A DNA stretch of 64,000 nt from Trichobilharzia regenti. Its lineage: Eukaryota > Platyhelminthes > Trematoda > Strigeidida > Schistosomatidae. The translations under genes were made by a program, and so were the position numbers. The stretch covers positions 45,791,459 to 45,855,458 of the forward strand of contig OX235265.1 of the NCBI GenBank assembly GCA_944472135.2. The letters are read 5' to 3'. This document shows, one piece after another, positions 45,113 through 55,704 of this stretch. Position 1 is the stretch's first letter. Each line of letters begins with the position of its first letter. The notes under the pieces are model-generated. The model had not been told where the DNA came from. It worked only from the letters and a program-made list of their open reading frames with translations, and did no database searches.

Positions 45113-48100
45113 GACCGACCGAAAGCTGCTACCTTGACGTGGTGGTCGGGCTTGAACACCGCAATGACCTATTCAAGCTATACTGGCTGAGACTTATGTC
45201 TCTTGAGGTTCTACCATGCCAGGCAGGTTGTTTGGATAGCGGTTAAACAAAAAGCAGCTACCCAATCCAACATCATGTCCAATACAAAATCACAAAATTT
45301 CATGCCGGATCGGCCGTGGCCCGGATTAACAACGACCGCGCTTCCTGCTGCCGTGTCACAGGGCAGGAGTGATAAATATGCTACTGAGACACACCAAACA
45401 AAAAAGAACGAACAAAAACAGGCCGCGTGTGACCGGCCTCAAGCAGTTGTCCCCTGGGCTCTGCGGTCACGCAACCAACTTCCACGGTGTGGGCAGCCGG
45501 GAAGTAACAATCGCCCTCACAATCCGAAATGCACACGAAACCTCTCTATTACTCACTCATCTTTGTCTTCATCTTCATCTCTATCATCTTGCCTTCCTTC
45601 CACTGATGCAACTCCTCGACTTGATAGCTCTCCACTTCCTCTCCACTCTGCGTCCACTAAAAACGATGGAAGCCAAAAAACCACCACCGACAGCCTCTTA
45701 AAGCCGCGCCACCAATTTCATATAGGAGCTCTTAATGTTAGGACACTTTGCCAAATAGGACAACAAGCATCACTAGCCAAGACCCTGGCATCACGAGCCA
45801 TTGATGTATGCTGTGTTTCAGAAACACGCATACAAGACCCAAGTGTGGTTATTCACCTAACCCCACCTGGCCAACAGGTTGAATCTGCAAAATTCACCTT
45901 GAGGGTGTCAGGAGATGCCACAGCTAGTTCACGAGGATTAGCTGGCGTAGGGATAGCTTTGAGTACTAGGGCAGAAAAGACATTGCTTGACTGGATCCCG
46001 GTAGATAGCCGAATGTGTGCTGTCCGCCTGAACGGATCAGTAAGAAGGAGGAAGGACTGCACTACTCGCCGATGCCTTTTCGTAATCTCCGCCTACGCCC
46101 CCACTGACTGCAGTTCAGATGAAACGAAGGATGAGTTCTACCAAAAGCTGTCTAGTTTGGTGCGAAAGGCTAAACGCTCAGACATAGTCGTTCTAGCTGG
46201 TGACTTTAACGCTCAAGTAGGGAAATTGTGTCAATCTGAGAAGGATGTCGGTGGCACCTATGGAGTTCCGTGCCAGCGAACCGACAACGGTGACCGTCTC
46301 CTACAGTTCTGCTCTGATAATCATTTGTTTCTTGTAAGCACTAACTTCAAACACAAGGAGAGACACTGTTTGACTTGGAGACCCCCTTCATCAAACCAAC
46401 GCTGGACACAAATAGACCACATAGCAATAAGCTATCGTTGGCGTGGGTCGGTAGGAGATTGTCGCTCCTTCTGGAACACGTGCGTAGATACCGACCATGC
46501 ACTGGTCCGCGCTCGGGTGTGCTTACGACTGAACGGACGTAGGAAACAGCTGGCGGTAAAACCATCACGTCCCCAGCTCGATCAGGAAACTAAATCCGTA
46601 TTTGAGGAAGAACTAGCTAAACACATATCTGTGTTCGACAGCTGTGCTCACCCTGAAGAAGCTTGGAAAAATATCCAGGCAGCCATAGATACAGCTGTAA
46701 AAGCTGTGAATAAGGTAAACCCAAAGGTGAGTAAAAACCACTGGATCTCCACCGCCTCATCCGAACTGATAGATGCTAGAAGACTTATTCCGGCGAGCTC
46801 CGAATTCAATGAGGAGCGAAAGCTGCACAAGAGGAAACTTACGAAAAGTCTCCGCAAGGACCGTGAACAGTGGTGGGCGACAAAAGCCAAAGAGATGGAG
46901 AAAGCTTCGAGGATAGGCAACACCAGGCAACTCTTTGGACTCATCAGGGAAACGGGTGGGAGAAGACAAATCATTAGTGAGACAATCTCGGAAAAAAATG
47001 GCACTATAATTAGCTCCCAGGATAGACGACTGGATCGTTGGAAAGAGCATTATGAGGAGCAGTTTAATTTGCCCACAGCCACGCTCAACCTTCCGAGCAT
47101 CCAACACCTCCCTGAATGGGATATAGACACAGGTCCTCCGTCACTAACTGAGGTTACTAAAGCTGTCACCAATCTGAAACTAGGCAAAGCAGCGGGACCT
47201 GATGGAATGACTCCAGAGGTATTTAAGTACGGTGGAGACAGCTTACTGTCTGGATTAACTGAGGTACTAGGCAGCGTCTGGGAATCAGAAGAAGTCCCAT
47301 CGGGTTGGTGTAAGTCACTGATTATCCCCATATACAAGAAGGGAGACAAGTCTTCCTGTGATAATCACAGAGGGATTAGCTTGACTAATATAGTATCTAA
47401 AGTCTTAGGCTCAATAATCATGCGTAGACTGAGTGGTGCTCGGGAAGCACAAACACGAGAGAGCCAGGCAGGCTTTAGACCAGGAAGAGGGTGTATTGAT
47501 CATATCTTCACCCTCCGACAGATTCTAGAACATAGGCATTCCTACCGGCGTCCAACAGTCATTATATTTCTTGACCTAAAGGCAGCATTCGACTCTGTCG
47601 ATCGGGAAGTTCTCTGGAGATGCTTGGCTGTAAAGGGAATTCCGAGAAAATATATTGCACTGATTAAGGCACTCTACTCGTACTCATACAGCCAGGTGAG
47701 GGCTTACGGCGAGCTGTCATCTGAACTGATGACGACCAGTGGTGTCCGTCAAGGATGCCCATTATCTCCTTTTCTATTCAACTTCATCATAGATGTGTTA
47801 ATGGACTTAACCCTAGGTGACTTCAGCGACTCAGGGATTGACTTGCTACCAGGGAATAATCTCGTTGACTTGGAATATGCAGACGATATAGTCCTTCTAG
47901 GCGAAGACGCTGACGAAATGCAGAGTCTTCTAAACACCTTGAGCGGCAATCTACGAATGTTTGGCATGCGATTCGCTCCCGCCAAATGCAAGATGATGTT
48001 ACAGGACTGGACTACATCGACGCCTAGTTTAAAAATAGGAAGTGAAGTGGTAGAGCACGTTGACCGCTTCACTTATTTGGGAAGTACCATCAGCCAACCC

Positions 48101-48912
48101 AACGGGTTGATCTCTGACGAAATCTCAGCACGAATACAGGGGGCTCGTTTCGCATTTGTTAGTTTACGCCGACTCTGGCGTAGACGAGATGTTCGACTAT
48201 CGACCAAAGGGCGGGTGTACTGCTCATCAGTCCGCTCCGTCCTCCTTTATGGTTGTGAGACCTGGCCACTGAGAGTGGAAGACATGAAAAGACTAGCTGT
48301 CTTTGATCATAGGTGCCTGCGTTCTATCTCCCGTGTAAAGTGGCATAATAAGGTGAGCAATATTGAGGTTAGGCGTCGGGTTCTAGGTAAGGAGGGGAAA
48401 TCAATCGACGAGGCTTTGAAATTACATCAGCCGAGATGGTTAGGACGTGTGTTACGCATTCCTAGTTATCGCCTTCCTCGACAAGCAATGTTAGCTGATA
48501 CAGAGTCAGGCTGAAAAAGAGCTAGCTAGCGGCGGTCAAACCAAAACATGGCCTCACCAGTCAATGAAATCCACAACAGTTGGTCTAACCCATGTAGGAA
48601 GGTGTAGACTTCCAGGCTGGGGTCTTCGGGACGGTAAAAATCTATGGTTGGAAACAATTGGTGACATGGCTCAAAATCGTTCTCAATGGCTAATGCAGAT
48701 TCATTCACTCCTTGTGACTTATGATTTCCAATGAAACAGTTTTGTTCTTCGTTATTACTCCTTTGTCTCACACCTCTGCTCACTGTCTCTATTATGCTTT
48801 TCTTGTACTTTCTTCTCTTGCTTCGCGTGCTACACGGTGTGGCGACTTGAACTGGTGCACATTTGTGCAAAGTTCTATGTCGAAAACAGACAGACACAGA
48901 CAGACAGGCAGA
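45113..48912 (+). mobile_element. RTE-A non-LTR retrotransposon, near-complete
   Basis: About 3.8 kb: short 5' leader, one long ORF, 3' UTR and a CAGA-type end (48888-48912). RTE-clade elements are usually 3.2-3.8 kb with a single APE-endonuclease plus RT ORF, so size and layout fit. It lies in intron 5 of the coiled-coil gene in the opposite orientation. The leader starts near ggaccgaccgaaagctgc; the exact 5' end is uncertain because of an R-SINE/RTE-B tail-like stretch just left of it. Confidence 0.85.
45275..48514 (+). CDS. RTE-A endonuclease-reverse transcriptase ORF, prematurely terminated
   Basis: First in-frame ATG at 45275, 1079 codons. A Ser/Pro-rich N-terminal linker, then an APE-type endonuclease from about residue 148 (L-N-V-R-T, S-E-T-R-I, L-A-G-D-F-N-A, I-D-H-I-A-I-S, D-T-D-H-A-L-V) to about 405. 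The reverse transcriptase has A-G-P-D-G near 637, F-L-D-L-K-A-A-F-D near 765, G-V-R-Q-G-C-P-L-S-P-F near 822, Y-A-D-D near 868 and F-T-Y-L-G-S near 931. Catalytic residues look intact. Compared with the copies at 15180 and 44330, TGG of S-G-W-K-R-A-S has become TGA, removing about 75 C-terminal residues; a small insertion follows at 48525-48533. Enzymatic domains are uninterrupted, so this is a recently inserted copy, possibly still producing RT. Start choice: no in-frame ATG precedes it. Confidence 0.85.
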   Translation: MSNTKSQNFMPDRPWPGLTTTALPAAVSQGRSDKYATETHQTKKNEQKQAACDRPQAVVPWALRSRNQLPRCGQPGSNNRPHNPKCTRNLSITHSSLSSSSSLSSCLPSTDATPRLDSSPLPLHSASTKNDGSQKTTTDSLLKPRHQFHIGALNVRTLCQIGQQASLAKTLASRAIDVCCVSETRIQDPSVVIHLTPPGQQVESAKFTLRVSGDATASSRGLAGVGIALSTRAEKTLLDWIPVDSRMCAVRLNGSVRRRKDCTTRRCLFVISAYAPTDCSSDETKDEFYQKLSSLVRKAKRSDIVVLAGDFNAQVGKLCQSEKDVGGTYGVPCQRTDNGDRLLQFCSDNHLFLVSTNFKHKERHCLTWRPPSSNQRWTQIDHIAISYRWRGSVGDCRSFWNTCVDTDHALVRARVCLRLNGRRKQLAVKPSRPQLDQETKSVFEEELAKHISVFDSCAHPEEAWKNIQAAIDTAVKAVNKVNPKVSKNHWISTASSELIDARRLIPASSEFNEERKLHKRKLTKSLRKDREQWWATKAKEMEKASRIGNTRQLFGLIRETGGRRQIISETISEKNGTIISSQDRRLDRWKEHYEEQFNLPTATLNLPSIQHLPEWDIDTGPPSLTEVTKAVTNLKLGKAAGPDGMTPEVFKYGGDSLLSGLTEVLGSVWESEEVPSGWCKSLIIPIYKKGDKSSCDNHRGISLTNIVSKVLGSIIMRRLSGAREAQTRESQAGFRPGRGCIDHIFTLRQILEHRHSYRRPTVIIFLDLKAAFDSVDREVLWRCLAVKGIPRKYIALIKALYSYSYSQVRAYGELSSELMTTSGVRQGCPLSPFLFNFIIDVLMDLTLGDFSDSGIDLLPGNNLVDLEYADDIVLLGEDADEMQSLLNTLSGNLRMFGMRFAPAKCKMMLQDWTTSTPSLKIGSEVVEHVDRFTYLGSTISQPNGLISDEISARIQGARFAFVSLRRLWRRRDVRLSTKGRVYCSSVRSVLLYGCETWPLRVEDMKRLAVFDHRCLRSISRVKWHNKVSNIEVRRRVLGKEGKSIDEALKLHQPRWLGRVLRIPSYRLPRQAMLADTESG

Positions 48913-49115
48913 CAGGGCTTCAAGCTAGAGACTTGAGGTTTCGGTAGAAGTGTTGACCATTTTTACAGGATGGGATTGCTAGCCTCATGCTCAACCTTTC
49001 TTCTTTACCAGCATTATTTCTGGCTTAGAAAGATAAAGGAGTGGGTCGGCCGGAGGTCGAACCCCGACCATGTGCATGGTCGTCGAGCGTCTTAACCGCT
49101 ATGCCACCGAAGCAC
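48913..49115 (-). repeat. R-SINE copy attached to RTE-A end
   Basis: tRNA-like head on the right (minus: tggcatagcggttaagac A box, ggggttcgacctcc B box), body, and a tail cut at the junction with the RTE-A CAGA repeat. Minus-strand orientation. Confidence 0.75.
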
Positions 49116-49119
49116 AGGT

Positions 49120-49730
49120 ATATTATGTAAGAACTAGTAATGCTAAATCAGATGTTTAAACCAAAAAAACTGAACCTGAGTTATGAGATGAGTGACTTGT
49201 GCTTGGTAGTCAACTGTCTAGAACTTTAATTTCTTACTGATGTAATAAGAAAAACCATGTCCTAGCTTGTAAACAAAGGTGTGAATTTTACAAAATCTAC
49301 AAGAGCTAGAAATACTACAAAAGCTGTTAAATGAAGCTAGAAAAAGAGGTTTGAAATCGGTTACTCACTAAGTTAGCAAAATTAACAGTTTAATCGAATG
49401 AACTTCAGCTGCAAAATAAAGTACAACTACTTTGCATTTTAGTGAAGAAAATTGAGTAGGAAAAAACCAGAAAACTGTGTATTGTGATTTTCAGAGGAAG
49501 TACTAAGCAAAATTACTCCTTCAAAGTGGTTATATTCAACACTTTTCAAATGCATTGAATAAAAAAAAACATTCCAACGATGAAAGAAGTGGATGATAAG
49601 TGACACTATGTGAAACAAAAGATAATCACTGTTGGTTGCATCAAGATTTTTTGAGTGAGGTGTCCGAATACATAGTGCTTTTTTGAATAAATGGACCCTA
49701 ATGCATGAGAATGTTCACCGACCCTGCAGA
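49120..49730. other. Intronic AT-rich DNA
   Basis: Nothing recognised. Confidence 0.5.
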
Positions 49731-49734
49731 TCAT

Positions 49735-49910
49735 TAAGATTCCATTCCCAGCCGACACACTTCTAAACCTGACTTAGCTTCGGGTAGTAAGCCCCATAAA
49801 AAGGGGAGGTGAGATGTCAGACTAGCGACCGCACTCCGTATAAAAAAAACACCACTGTTACTGAGACTTCAAAACATGCATGAAGCCTTATGTTCCACCC
49901 CGAAAGCAAT
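49735..49910 (+). repeat. R-SINE copy
   Basis: Head decayed; body with ccactgttactgagacttc and tail gaagccttatgttccac. Confidence 0.6.
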
Positions 49911-50039
49911 GAATGAAGAAAAAGACGACAAAGATCCACCACAGTGACTTCCTAAGGTTGTACAAATACAACAAACTCTAGAAAATGACACGAACTTTTA
50001 CTAATTGGAAACAAACAATGAATGCATAGAAAAAACATT

Positions 50040-50315
50040 ACGCAGTGAGGACAAATACTCGCCGAAGACATTGGCTAGTCGTCGCGCTTAGTTGTGAAAT
50101 GGTAGAAGTTAGAACCAATGGGCCTTGGATCGGGTCCCAGTGGCTTAATAGTCTACGAGCTCGCTAGCCTTGTAACCAGAAGGTCCTGGGTTCGAACCCA
50201 GTGGGTGCGTACTGATGAAGAGCCCCGAACTAGGACGAAACAGCCACCCATTGCTCCCAGGCTTTCCAATGATTCTCTAACCAATATCAGCTCATGATGA
50301 AATCTTATAACCGAT
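50040..50315 (+). repeat. HH-SINE single copy
   Basis: A clear tRNA-like head (A box tggcttaatagtc, B box gggttcgaaccca), then GTACTG, ATGAAGA, GCCC, GGAC, GAAA and tail. Stem III is decayed (CAGCCACC). No partner. Confidence 0.7.
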
Positions 50316-50319
50316 TACG

Positions 50320-51629
50320 CTAATTATTTCATGTAAGCGAAAAAATGGAACAAAAATATTAATTTATACAAACCAAAGAGTCAGTGAATAAGCTTAAGTT
50401 TTCAAGGTTGAAGTTAATGTGATTTCGCTGAAACAAACCGATGCACATTATACTTCATAAGTTGAAAATAGTATGAATAGAAAAAATTCGGGGGAAAATG
50501 CTTCCAGTTTTAAAAATCTTTGTAAAGATAAGATATAATATTAAACATTTGAGGATCGTTACGGAAATCAAAGACGACGCACAAGTTACTTATGAACCTT
50601 AAAAGTTAATCCTACACACTGAGTACTAATTACAGATATCATTAAAAATCATATGGTGTGAATATTGACGTAAATCATCGGTAGAAGACGTCAGCAAAAA
50701 TTCCCTTTCAGAACATAGAAGGCTTACTCACATCATGTGTTTGAAAATAACAAAAGTATGTGATGAATTATACTAAGAATAGGCGTTTCTGATCAGATGG
50801 TTGCATCAACAGACGTTTCAACATCAAAACATACGTCAATGTTTTAGTGTACAATAATGTGAAAAACGTTATAGGTCAGTTCACATTCAAAGCACAAGCT
50901 AAAATTTGTAGCAACAGTCACTGAAACTTGTAACCTAAATCCATCTTAAATTTAATTGACTATTCAATATTCACGACTTTAAATAGAGCCATTGATGACA
51001 TGAAGTGAGACAAGAAATGTAAGCTAATTGCATCTTTATCCAGCATTATGTAACCAAATAGTTAGATGAGAATCTACATTTTCAGTCGTTAGTCAATTAG
51101 GCTTGAATTTTTGGGCCTTAAACGTGATTGTTTATGTTGCTTCGACGGAATAAACCTATCAGATGGTTTTTCGAATTTTATAAGCTCAATCAAGCTGTGA
51201 GTCACCTATTCTTGATGAAGTTGAACTATAATAGACAAAGTCAAGCTTTGTCAAAAGTTGACTTTCACGAACCAGTAAGATTTAAGAAAGGTCATTCGAA
51301 ATTAAATAATATTTGCTTTTATGCATTTGATGAGGGTAGGTAGGGTAGAGTATTCTACCTTTTCCCTGCGCATTTTTTTTCTGTAAACCTATACTGTTAC
51401 TACTTAGGGTTACTGTTGTTACGATTAAAGTTAGGGTTAGAGGTAGGTTAAAGAACCAACCATGTTAGGAATGTCAATGGATCTCTAAGTACCGAGAACT
51501 ACAGTCACCTTGGTGAGTACATCTGTCGCATATGGTCTGATTCCTCCATGGATTACGCTAGAAGTAACTAAAACACATTCTCATAACGCATATGAGACAA
51601 TTATCTAGTGTTATATCATGTTTGCAATA

Positions 51630-51666
<37 letters not shown>

Positions 51667-51890
51667 TAATGATTATGCTACTTCTCCGCATCTGAATTGT
51701 GACTGGTTGCTGTTCTAGGTCATTGGTAATTTTGGCTATGGTAGTTTAACTTCGCCTTGTCCTAGCTCACTTTGTATATGGAAAAGGTAAATATAAGATG
51801 ATAAATCCGTAACTAATATGAACTAGTTAGCATTCACATACACACAATAATGAAATTTGAAATAATTCACGCTATTTCAAAATAGCAATA
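50320..51890. other. Intronic DNA, (TA)n at 51631-51664
   Basis: A weak 71-codon plus-strand frame at 51128-51343 without splice support; otherwise nothing recognised. Confidence 0.5.
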
Positions 51891-51897
51891 AACTTAC

Positions 51898-52110
51898 AGC
51901 TTCTGCTAACTCTTGTTCAAGTTCTCGGGCATAACTTTTTGAATCGGCTATTTCCTCGTGCAAGCGAACTAGTTCATCTGAAAGACCTCGTCTATCTGCA
52001 GCTGATGCACTACACGCATCAACTGTTAAAGTTTGCAGTAAATCTGGAGACAATAATTCATCAGAATTGGTTGATGCATGGAAAACTTCAGTTTGTGTGG
52101 CGACATCCAT
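51898..52110 (-). CDS. Coiled-coil gene, exon 5
   Basis: Acceptor atcttatag before ATG-GAT-GTC and donor GCT|GTAAGT; 213 nt, phase 0 to 0, visible residues 183-253. The first part (A-T-Q-T-E-V-F, S-P-D-L-L) is unstructured, the second (L-S-D-E-L-V-R-L-H-E-E-I, A-R-E-L-E-Q-E-L-A-E-A) is coiled coil. It happens to begin with ATG but upstream exons stay in frame, so it is internal; an alternative start here is possible. Confidence 0.9.
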
Positions 52111-52384
52111 CTATAAGATTGAATCATATACAGATAGATAAGTAAAAGATCTATTCTGTCGGTAATATAAATATCAGAGAATATTTTTCTCCAACTGGTA
52201 TCGACTACAGAACTAAACAAAAAAACAAGGGGCTCTTCTATACTAGTTTTAAATGAAGATAAAATCTTTTTGAGTCATGGAGAACATGTCACATGTAGCC
52301 ACAGTGTCAGCTGGAATTCATTGATTTACAGTTCTGGAATAAAGCCACAACAACACAGTCACTATTCAATGTCATCGACGATTT

Positions 52385-52465
52385 AACTTCCTTTTAGCAC
52401 TCCATCTGTAACTTGGGCAAAGGCTTTAGAGTCGTATGTTCCATTCAGAAACCAAGGGAATAATC
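52385..52465 (+). repeat. RTE-B tail remnant
   Basis: Only the end is left: gtcgtatgttccattcag followed by aaccaagggaataatc. Confidence 0.5.
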
Positions 52466-52906
52466 AATAACCGATAACTTCTCATAATACCACACGATGA
52501 TTTGATAGTGAATTAGGTTTGTGGGTACCTGATAAATTTTCCAACAGTCTGTCTTCGCTTCCTGACTAGGATAACAACACAGTTATCAAGTACTTCTTGA
52601 CTTCGAATATCTCCTTGTTGATGTTCCTTTAATAATAAAACTACTTTGAGACTACTCAAATGTCCATAAAACACCCTAAAAACTGAATACATTTCAAAAA
52701 TTAATATCAATAAAATGTTTGAGCATTGTGGACTAGATCAAATAAAGTATAATTATATTTCAATAGTTTACAGACAATGATAAGTTTTGTTATTGGTAAT
52801 ATTTCGAGCAAAATTACTGCCCGTGTTCACACCACTGTTGGAATTGTTTTGTTCACACATTTATGATTTGTACTCATATATACAGTGCATTATTATTATT
52901 TTTTGC

Positions 52907-52980
52907 TCATTCATGTTTTTGTATTCAGAATTATATTCCACGTTCATTCATGTTTTTGTATTCAGAATTATATTCCAAGT
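52907..52980 (+). repeat. Two-copy tandem repeat
   Basis: About 36 bp (tcattcatgtttttgtattc continuing to agaattatattcca) repeated directly twice, upstream of the hammerhead at 53074. Possibly part of a PLE pseudo-LTR. Confidence 0.6.
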
Positions 52981-53073
52981 TGTTGATAGTTGTACTGAGT
53001 CACCATTGTTACATGTATCCGGTGTGACTTTAATGAATATCAATTCTGTTATAAGTCTTTCTTTCCGAATAAA

Positions 53074-53114
53074 TCTGCTGAAGAAGCTGTGGCTTACACA
53101 GCGAAACGTTCAGA
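53074..53114 (+). ncRNA. Hammerhead ribozyme motif of the Penelope-element type
   Basis: Stem I TCTG/CAGA, core CTGAAGA at 53078-53084, one extra A, stem II GCTGTG/CACAGC (six perfect pairs, loop GCTTA), GAA, stem III ACGT, then U and stem I return. Published work reports hammerheads in PLE pseudo-LTRs. The strand is opposite to the PLE coding fragment next to it. Confidence 0.7.
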
Positions 53115-53164
53115 AAAATCTTGTTCTGATTTTCTTAACACGCTGGGATTAATTTAAATAATTT

Positions 53165-54020
53165 ATAATGTTTCTTACCATTTGTTCATGTTGGTTTTTA
53201 GAATGCGCACATTGTTCCAATCGATATTGTGGCTTTTGTCCCATGCATGTGCAGCTATCGATGAATTTTTCTCAAGATTCTTGTAGACTTATGTTCCTGT
53301 TGGTTGACCTTCGGTTAGGCGTTTATGTACATTCACTACTATTTTGAGTGATCTGGACGTTTGCCCCACATATTTAGTCGGACAGTCAGCACAAGATATT
53401 TTGTAAATCAAATTGTTTTGATATATCATTTTTATGGGATCTTTCAGTGGATTTATTTTATTTTTGATTAGATTCGTCGGTTTAAACGTTGTTCGAATGC
53501 CGATATTCTTGAGGTTTCTTTGAATTGCCTCTGATGTACAATTTTTATGTGGCATTGTGACTGTTTTTTCCATTCTTCCATTTTGCTATTCTCCGGTTTT
53601 ACCCTCTTTTTCCTCTTTTTTATATTATCTTTTATAAATTCTTTTGGGTAGTTGTTTTCGAGTAGCATTTTGAATAGGACGTTTATTTCTTTACACTGGA
53701 CCTCTGGTGTTGTTGTAAGCCTACGTATTCTGTCTGCAAGACATTGCGTTAATCCTCATTATACGGTGAGTGGATGAGCTGAGTGATAATCAAGGAATTT
53801 TCCAGAGTGTGTGGTTTTTCTACAGATCGTCGTTTTTATGCTACCATCTATTATTCTTTGTATTTCGCAGTCTAACATAGGCAGTTCCCCGATTTCATTC
53901 TCTATTTCCATAGTAAATTTTATTGAGTCGACATGGCCGTTTATGTGTGAGAAAAGTTTCTCAGTATCGTTTTTTTTCACTATTACTAGTGTGTCGTCTA
54001 CATATCCCCTTTCAAAAATA
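53165..54020 (-). mobile_element. Penelope-like element, RT C-terminus plus GIY-YIG
   Basis: Minus strand: R-G-Y-V-D-D-T-L-V-I-V (RT catalytic box) near 53995, K-F-L-D-Y-H-S-A-H-P near 53790, then after frameshifts L-I-Y-K-I-S-C-A-D-C with K-Y-V-G-Q-T-S-R-S-L near 53400-53340 (the GIY-YIG endonuclease) and H-A-W-D-K-S-H-N-I-D-W near 53240. This domain order is diagnostic for PLEs. At least two frameshifts; dead. It starts just inside intron 4, next to the donor of exon 4. Confidence 0.85.
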
Positions 54021-54031
54021 CTAATACTCAC

Positions 54032-54139
54032 CGTGATTAATGCCATCCGTGTACTTATAATATGTTCAAGTTCGCATAAACGTTTCGTTTTTTCTTCCAG
54101 TAATTGTTTAGCTGATCCTAATTCTTCATCAAACTGCAG
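54032..54139 (-). CDS. Coiled-coil gene, exon 4
   Basis: Acceptor tacttttcag before CTG-CAG-TTT and donor ACG|GTGAGT; 108 nt, phase 0 to 0, visible residues 147-182. Coiled coil (E-E-L-G-S-A-K-Q-L-L-E-E-K-T-K-R-L). A second AG six bases in (ctgcag) could serve as an alternative acceptor, dropping two residues. The PLE fragment begins within a few dozen bases of the donor and happens to be in the same frame, so the last few codons could in principle belong to the insertion. Confidence 0.8.
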
Positions 54140-54159
54140 CTGAAAAGTACCACCACACC

Positions 54160-55120
54160 AGATATAATATAAATATAAAGTATAATAAATAAACGTGATT
54201 TTAGATTAACTACTATTATAATTAATTATTTGGTTACATACCTTCTTAGAGAAGTGAGAAACCGATTGGAAACATGCACGCATTCAATATATGATAAGTG
54301 GATTCGAAGTCCATTCAACACTAATTCTTTTAGTCATACTGGATTGGAATCAGTGGGACAGAACAGATGTTTCATGTGTTTCAAACTAAGCACCACCACA
54401 CTTACTGTCTGAGGACAGATGAAAAATACTACTCAGTCAGTTATCTAAGCTGAGATACAGGTGGAGCATGATTCAAAGCCAAAAGACTCACTGGCTGAAA
54501 GTCAAATGATTAAGCCAGTGAGAGCTCTACATTGCCTATCTTCATACTAGAGATTTTGAATACAGTAAAAACAATGGTTTGTGTAGAATTTTGCCAATAT
54601 AAAATAGGGATAATTTAAGAATGTTGACAGATCATATATCGGGATCCTTATGAACAAGTAGTAGGTTACGTCAAATGATATCATGAACTTTATTGGACAC
54701 TTACACATGATTCAGGCTTTTAATGAAATGAAATGAATCTTTCAAGGTACACACACATCTAGTCGTTGATGAATAGATTTCAACTTTGGTGAACGCCAAC
54801 GCACAACACTGTGCTGCAGAGAGTTAATCATAGGACGACAAATAGGCTTGTATGTTTTCGGCAAGCCAGCCATGTGACGCTAAGGAGACTCTCTCTAGGT
54901 TTTTTGAATCATCTTAAGGAGTGTTGTAAATCAGTTGTTTTTTTTTCTTTAGCAGCTCTCTCAACATATTTCTGATGCGTTTACTCAACTGAATCAGTTT
55001 AATCTTCTTTGAGATTTTCCACTTTAAACGTCAACAGTTCACTTAAAATAGATTTCATCTTTGTAATATATAGCACCCTCTTTGCCCATCAACAACCCGG
55101 CCCTGAGCTTTTATCACGTC
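54160..55120. other. Intronic DNA, possible old SINE head
   Basis: Around 54465-54540 the minus strand has a tggcttaatca A-box-like motif and a gaatcatgctccac end similar to 32935-33000. Otherwise nothing recognised. Confidence 0.35.
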
Positions 55121-55122
55121 GC

Positions 55123-55371
55123 AATATCAGGATTTTGTTACAGGATTTCATCATGACCTGGCATTGGTTAAGCCACTTAATGGTATACGAGCCCGCCTTG
55201 TAACCAGAAGGTCATGGGTTCAAACCCCGGTGGCGTGTACTGCTGAAGAGCCCAGTTGTCCAGTACTCCCAGTTGGTTTTCCAATGGTTCTCTAACCAAT
55301 GTCAGCTCATGATGAAATCCTGTAACCAATCAAATCCCTACAAACCAATACTTAAATATCAGGATTTTGTT
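55123..55371. mobile_element. HH-SINE palindromic unit with 17-bp target-site duplication
   Basis: The repeat aatatcaggattttgtt is at 55123-55139 and 55355-55371. The insert begins with a 31-bp minus-strand stub (acaggatttcatcatg...) that is the inverted repeat of the other side (gatgaaatcctgt), then continues as a plus-strand copy with A box, B box ggttcaaacccc and a broken hammerhead. Confidence 0.85.
55237..55266 (+). ncRNA. Broken hammerhead with intact CUGAAGA
   Basis: GTACTG, CTGAAGA and CAGTAC are kept, but the stem II end, GAAA and half of stem III are deleted. Shows that the source sequence had the conserved core C. Confidence 0.65.
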
Positions 55372-55704
55372 GTTTTGTGAGAAACACCATACATTGCTAA
55401 ATTACTTGCTGATGACGTTTCAAGTACAGTTTATCGCGACAGTATACTGATACGGTTAAAAGCAACAAAATATTGTCAGAAAACTATCAATAATACTTAG
55501 ATATACGACTATACATTAACTCAATCTATGCAATTATATATTATAGCCCGTAAGACATATTATACAAATATTTCGCCTACATATTTAGTGCACAGATCTG
55601 AACGGGACCACCACTGGTCAGGTGATTAAGAAAGGCATTATTTTCAAAAACAGATAAAAAAAACAAATTATTATTATTATTAGTAGTACAATTTTTCAAC
55701 ATAC
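55372..55704. other. Intronic AT-rich stretch
   Basis: Nothing recognised. Confidence 0.5.

Noticed and set aside
47749..48072. Minus-strand frames inside the RTE-A ORF
   Set aside because: They mirror the RT coding strand; codons and motifs belong to the plus strand.
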